7,342 nt of DNA. It comes from Ignavibacteria bacterium (GTDB taxonomy: Bacteria > Bacteroidota > Ignavibacteria > Tepidaquicellales > Tepidaquicellaceae). Positions within the stretch are counted from its first letter, which is position 1, and each line of letters opens with the position of its first letter. Shown here piece by piece: positions 5,551 to 7,342 of the stretch. Location: NCBI GenBank assembly GCA_018058125.1, contig JAGPCH010000063.1:1-7342 (forward strand). Reading direction: 5' to 3'. The notes under the pieces were generated by a model, which saw nothing but the letters and a program-made list of their open reading frames with translations, searched no databases and was not told where the DNA came from. Made by a program: the position numbers and the translations under genes.

Positions 5551-7342
5551 TTATGGCTCTTGTATTATAACAAATTTCGTAACGTTGTTATACACAAAGA
5601 CCAGATCATCAAGATCAACAACCTTGTCTAATGTCAGATCTTCCCTTATATATCCTTCAAGGAATTCAATAATACCGTTTGAAATGCTGATCATATCCTC
5701 ACTGTCCACTATTTCATCTTTGTTAATATCTCCTGTATAAATATGATACCTGCCATCAATCTCAGCTAAATTATTCCCATACGCCATTGTACTGTCTGAC
5801 GTAAAATCATATTCAAGAGAATAATCAGCAAATGTCTCTCCGGATTCCCTGCTCCATGTATAAATGGAATTTCTGTGATCTATTGTAATGTAATATCTGT
5901 AATTCGTTAATGGGATTGTAAATTCAGTGTTTACAATACCCGAACTGTCTACAAAGACTTCTCTTGCTTCCAGTTCTTTATACGGCGCTCTGTGATCTCT
6001 TATTGAAACTGTGACTGTATCTCCCTGAATAAATCCGGCTTCGAGCAATACTTTTAAAGCAAGCGATGAACGTTTATGATCCAGTGAGGTTTCGGAAGGA
6101 CCGATCGCTAATGAAACAGATGAATTTAAAAATGGTCCTGCCACAGTTATTCCTGTCGAATCTTTAGCCCTGTATATTAAATAATTATTACTGAATGTGT
6201 TTTTCATTCCGATCATATGCAAAGGAAGTTCTCCATTGTCATATTTTTCTATAAATTTTTCTCCTGACTGATCTTTATTGAACTGAATAAGTAATCCTGA
6301 GTTATCCTGAACTGAAGTACCTGTTTCAATACAGACCTGATAGCTGATATATTCGTCCGTATCACCAAATTTCACCGGGACTTTATCATATGTAATGATA
6401 AGCTGATTGCCTGCAACTTTATAACTCAGCCGGTTTTCCGGTGATGAGCTGTTACCGAAATCCATATCCATCCAAAGAACTGATAAGACCGGTACAGGTT
6501 TTGCCATAAGATTTAATATATAAGAAGGATCAGACAACAATAATGCCGGATTATTCCTGAATCCGATTAATCCGTTTGTAGATATAAAAACAGAATCATA
6601 TTGTGAATTGTAATATGTGATCTTATCATTTTCAGGAAGAATATTGCCTAACCTGAAATAACCGTCATCAGAATCTCCTGTCAGTAAACCGCCTGATACA
6701 TCCTCTCCATTTATAATCAGATTAGTGCTGCCGGAAGTATCTTTCCAGGAAAATTCCGGATGAGACATTGCCTGATATGAACAACTGTTGGAGTTAGCGA
6801 AATAATAATTTCCGTTTACCGGAAGTCCTCCGCCGTAGTTTGCATCCACAATATTGAATGCAGAATAAAGCGTGTCATTAAGAGGATTACGGTCTCCTTC
6901 CAGACTTGTGTAAATCTTTATATTGTACGCTCCCGGCAGTTCTGTAAAAAGCGTATCAAACATTACAGTCTTTGAATTACCTTCTGATAATGTATCAAAA
7001 ACAGTGCTTGTATATTCAGCAGCTCCGGTAATTGAATATGTAATACTAAAGGGAGTCGATATGTCAGTGTTTCCATAATTCTGAATTGTAGCTTTCGGGA
7101 TGAAATATTCATATGCGCATGTGCTGACAAATCCGGAAGGATAATTGTTTGCAGTGACTCCCACTTCAGCAAATGCCGCCTGCCCTACGAAGATATCATC
7201 CAGTCTTATATTATCCCCGTCAAGATTTACATGTCTGAAACCTATCCAGCATGTCTGACCTGCAAATGCACTAAGACCAATTGACTTTCTCTCATAATTA
7301 AAAGGCACAGGATATGATATGCTGTCTTTCATATTAATCAAT
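5551..7342 (-). CDS. Secreted multidomain surface protein with C-terminal dockerin-like tail (5'-truncated by window edge)
   Basis: The last 596 or so codons of a large, probably extracellular protein; its true start and signal peptide lie beyond position 7342. The TTG at 7339-7341 is not taken as the start because the chain there is already inside a domain. Residue numbers count from that codon. Residues 1-54 resemble the end of a cleaved-adhesin/choice-of-anchor J domain (FAGQTCWIGFRHVN, then RLDDIFVG). Residues 58-165 look like a CARDB-type beta-sandwich (ATIQNYGNTDIS, NPLNDTLYSAF). Residues 166-420 resemble nidogen-like surface modules (DDGYFRLG, SVFISTNGLIGF, VLWMDMDFG). Residues 425-535 form another beta-sandwich, followed at 537-579 by two dockerin-like calcium loops and a short tail ending FVIIQEP. 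No catalytic motif is seen. It may be exported by type IX secretion, consistent with the PorV-like protein nearby, or another route. Ligand and role are unknown. Confidence 0.8.
   Translation of the reverse strand, partial: LINMKDSISYPVPFNYERKSIGLSAFAGQTCWIGFRHVNLDGDNIRLDDIFVGQAAFAEVGVTANNYPSGFVSTCAYEYFIPKATIQNYGNTDISTPFSITYSITGAAEYTSTVFDTLSEGNSKTVMFDTLFTELPGAYNIKIYTSLEGDRNPLNDTLYSAFNIVDANYGGGLPVNGNYYFANSNSCSYQAMSHPEFSWKDTSGSTNLIINGEDVSGGLLTGDSDDGYFRLGNILPENDKITYYNSQYDSVFISTNGLIGFRNNPALLLSDPSYILNLMAKPVPVLSVLWMDMDFGNSSSPENRLSYKVAGNQLIITYDKVPVKFGDTDEYISYQVCIETGTSVQDNSGLLIQFNKDQSGEKFIEKYDNGELPLHMIGMKNTFSNNYLIYRAKDSTGITVAGPFLNSSVSLAIGPSETSLDHKRSSLALKVLLEAGFIQGDTVTVSIRDHRAPYKELEAREVFVDSSGIVNTEFTIPLTNYRYYITIDHRNSIYTWSRESGETFADYSLEYDFTSDSTMAYGNNLAEIDGRYHIYTGDINKDEIVDSEDMISISNGIIEFLEGYIREDLTLDKVVDLDDLVFVYNNVTKFVIIQEP

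Noticed and set aside
6963..7172. 69-codon minus-strand frame inside the surface-protein gene
   Set aside because: It is a frame-shifted copy of well-supported coding sequence with no independent support.
7339..7341. TTG at the right edge as the true start of the surface protein
   Set aside because: The chain begins in the middle of an adhesin-like domain and lacks a signal peptide, so the gene almost certainly continues past the window.
1..7342. CRISPR array, insertion sequence, tRNA, rRNA or defence cluster
   Set aside because: No regularly spaced repeats, transposase, terminal inverted repeats, tRNA-like fold or rRNA sequence was seen. The only tandem repeat is the 10-bp pair at 2361-2380.

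Overview
The window looks like chromosomal DNA from the Bacteroidota/Chlorobi/Ignavibacteria (FCB) group, most likely an Ignavibacteria-type bacterium. The reasons are: AT-rich DNA; starts without Shine-Dalgarno sequences; a match to the Bacteroidota-type promoter (TTTG-N20-TAnnTTTG); a PorV/PorQ-family outer-membrane protein; and a large surface protein whose C-terminal beta-sandwich plus two-loop dockerin-like tail is of a kind I associate with Ignavibacteria. The lineage is an inference, because the window holds no rRNA or other decisive marker.

Layout. Positions 1-255 hold no convincing gene, only AT-rich sequence with small inverted repeats. Three genes then run rightward: a PorV/PorQ-family beta-barrel protein (256-1290) closed by a hairpin terminator; an isoaspartyl peptidase/L-asparaginase of the Ntn-hydrolase family starting at TTG (1417-2367); and a bactofilin (2508-3047). 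A perfect 19-bp hairpin flanked by A and T tracts (3067-3110) serves as a two-way terminator between these and the leftward genes. The leftward genes, in transcription order from the right edge, are: a secreted multidomain surface protein, 5'-truncated by the window edge (5551-7342), with its own terminator; then a two-gene unit with a near-consensus promoter, made of the C-terminal subunit of a split transketolase (4409-5365) and a membrane-anchored HtrA/Deg serine protease with one PDZ domain (3120-4367).

How they fit together. Two genes suggest type IX (Por) secretion and surface display (the PorV-like barrel and the surface protein). The HtrA protease and bactofilin belong to envelope quality control and cell shape. 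The peptidase and transketolase subunit are ordinary metabolism. They do not form one pathway, and most are separate transcription units.

I found no CRISPR array, mobile element, tRNA, rRNA, toxin-antitoxin pair or defence cluster, and no convincing undescribed multi-gene system. The items most worth a second look are the dockerin-like tail of the surface protein, the transketolase C-half lacking its N-half partner next door, the near-palindrome and near-consensus promoter ahead of that gene, and the DegS-like architecture of the HtrA protease.
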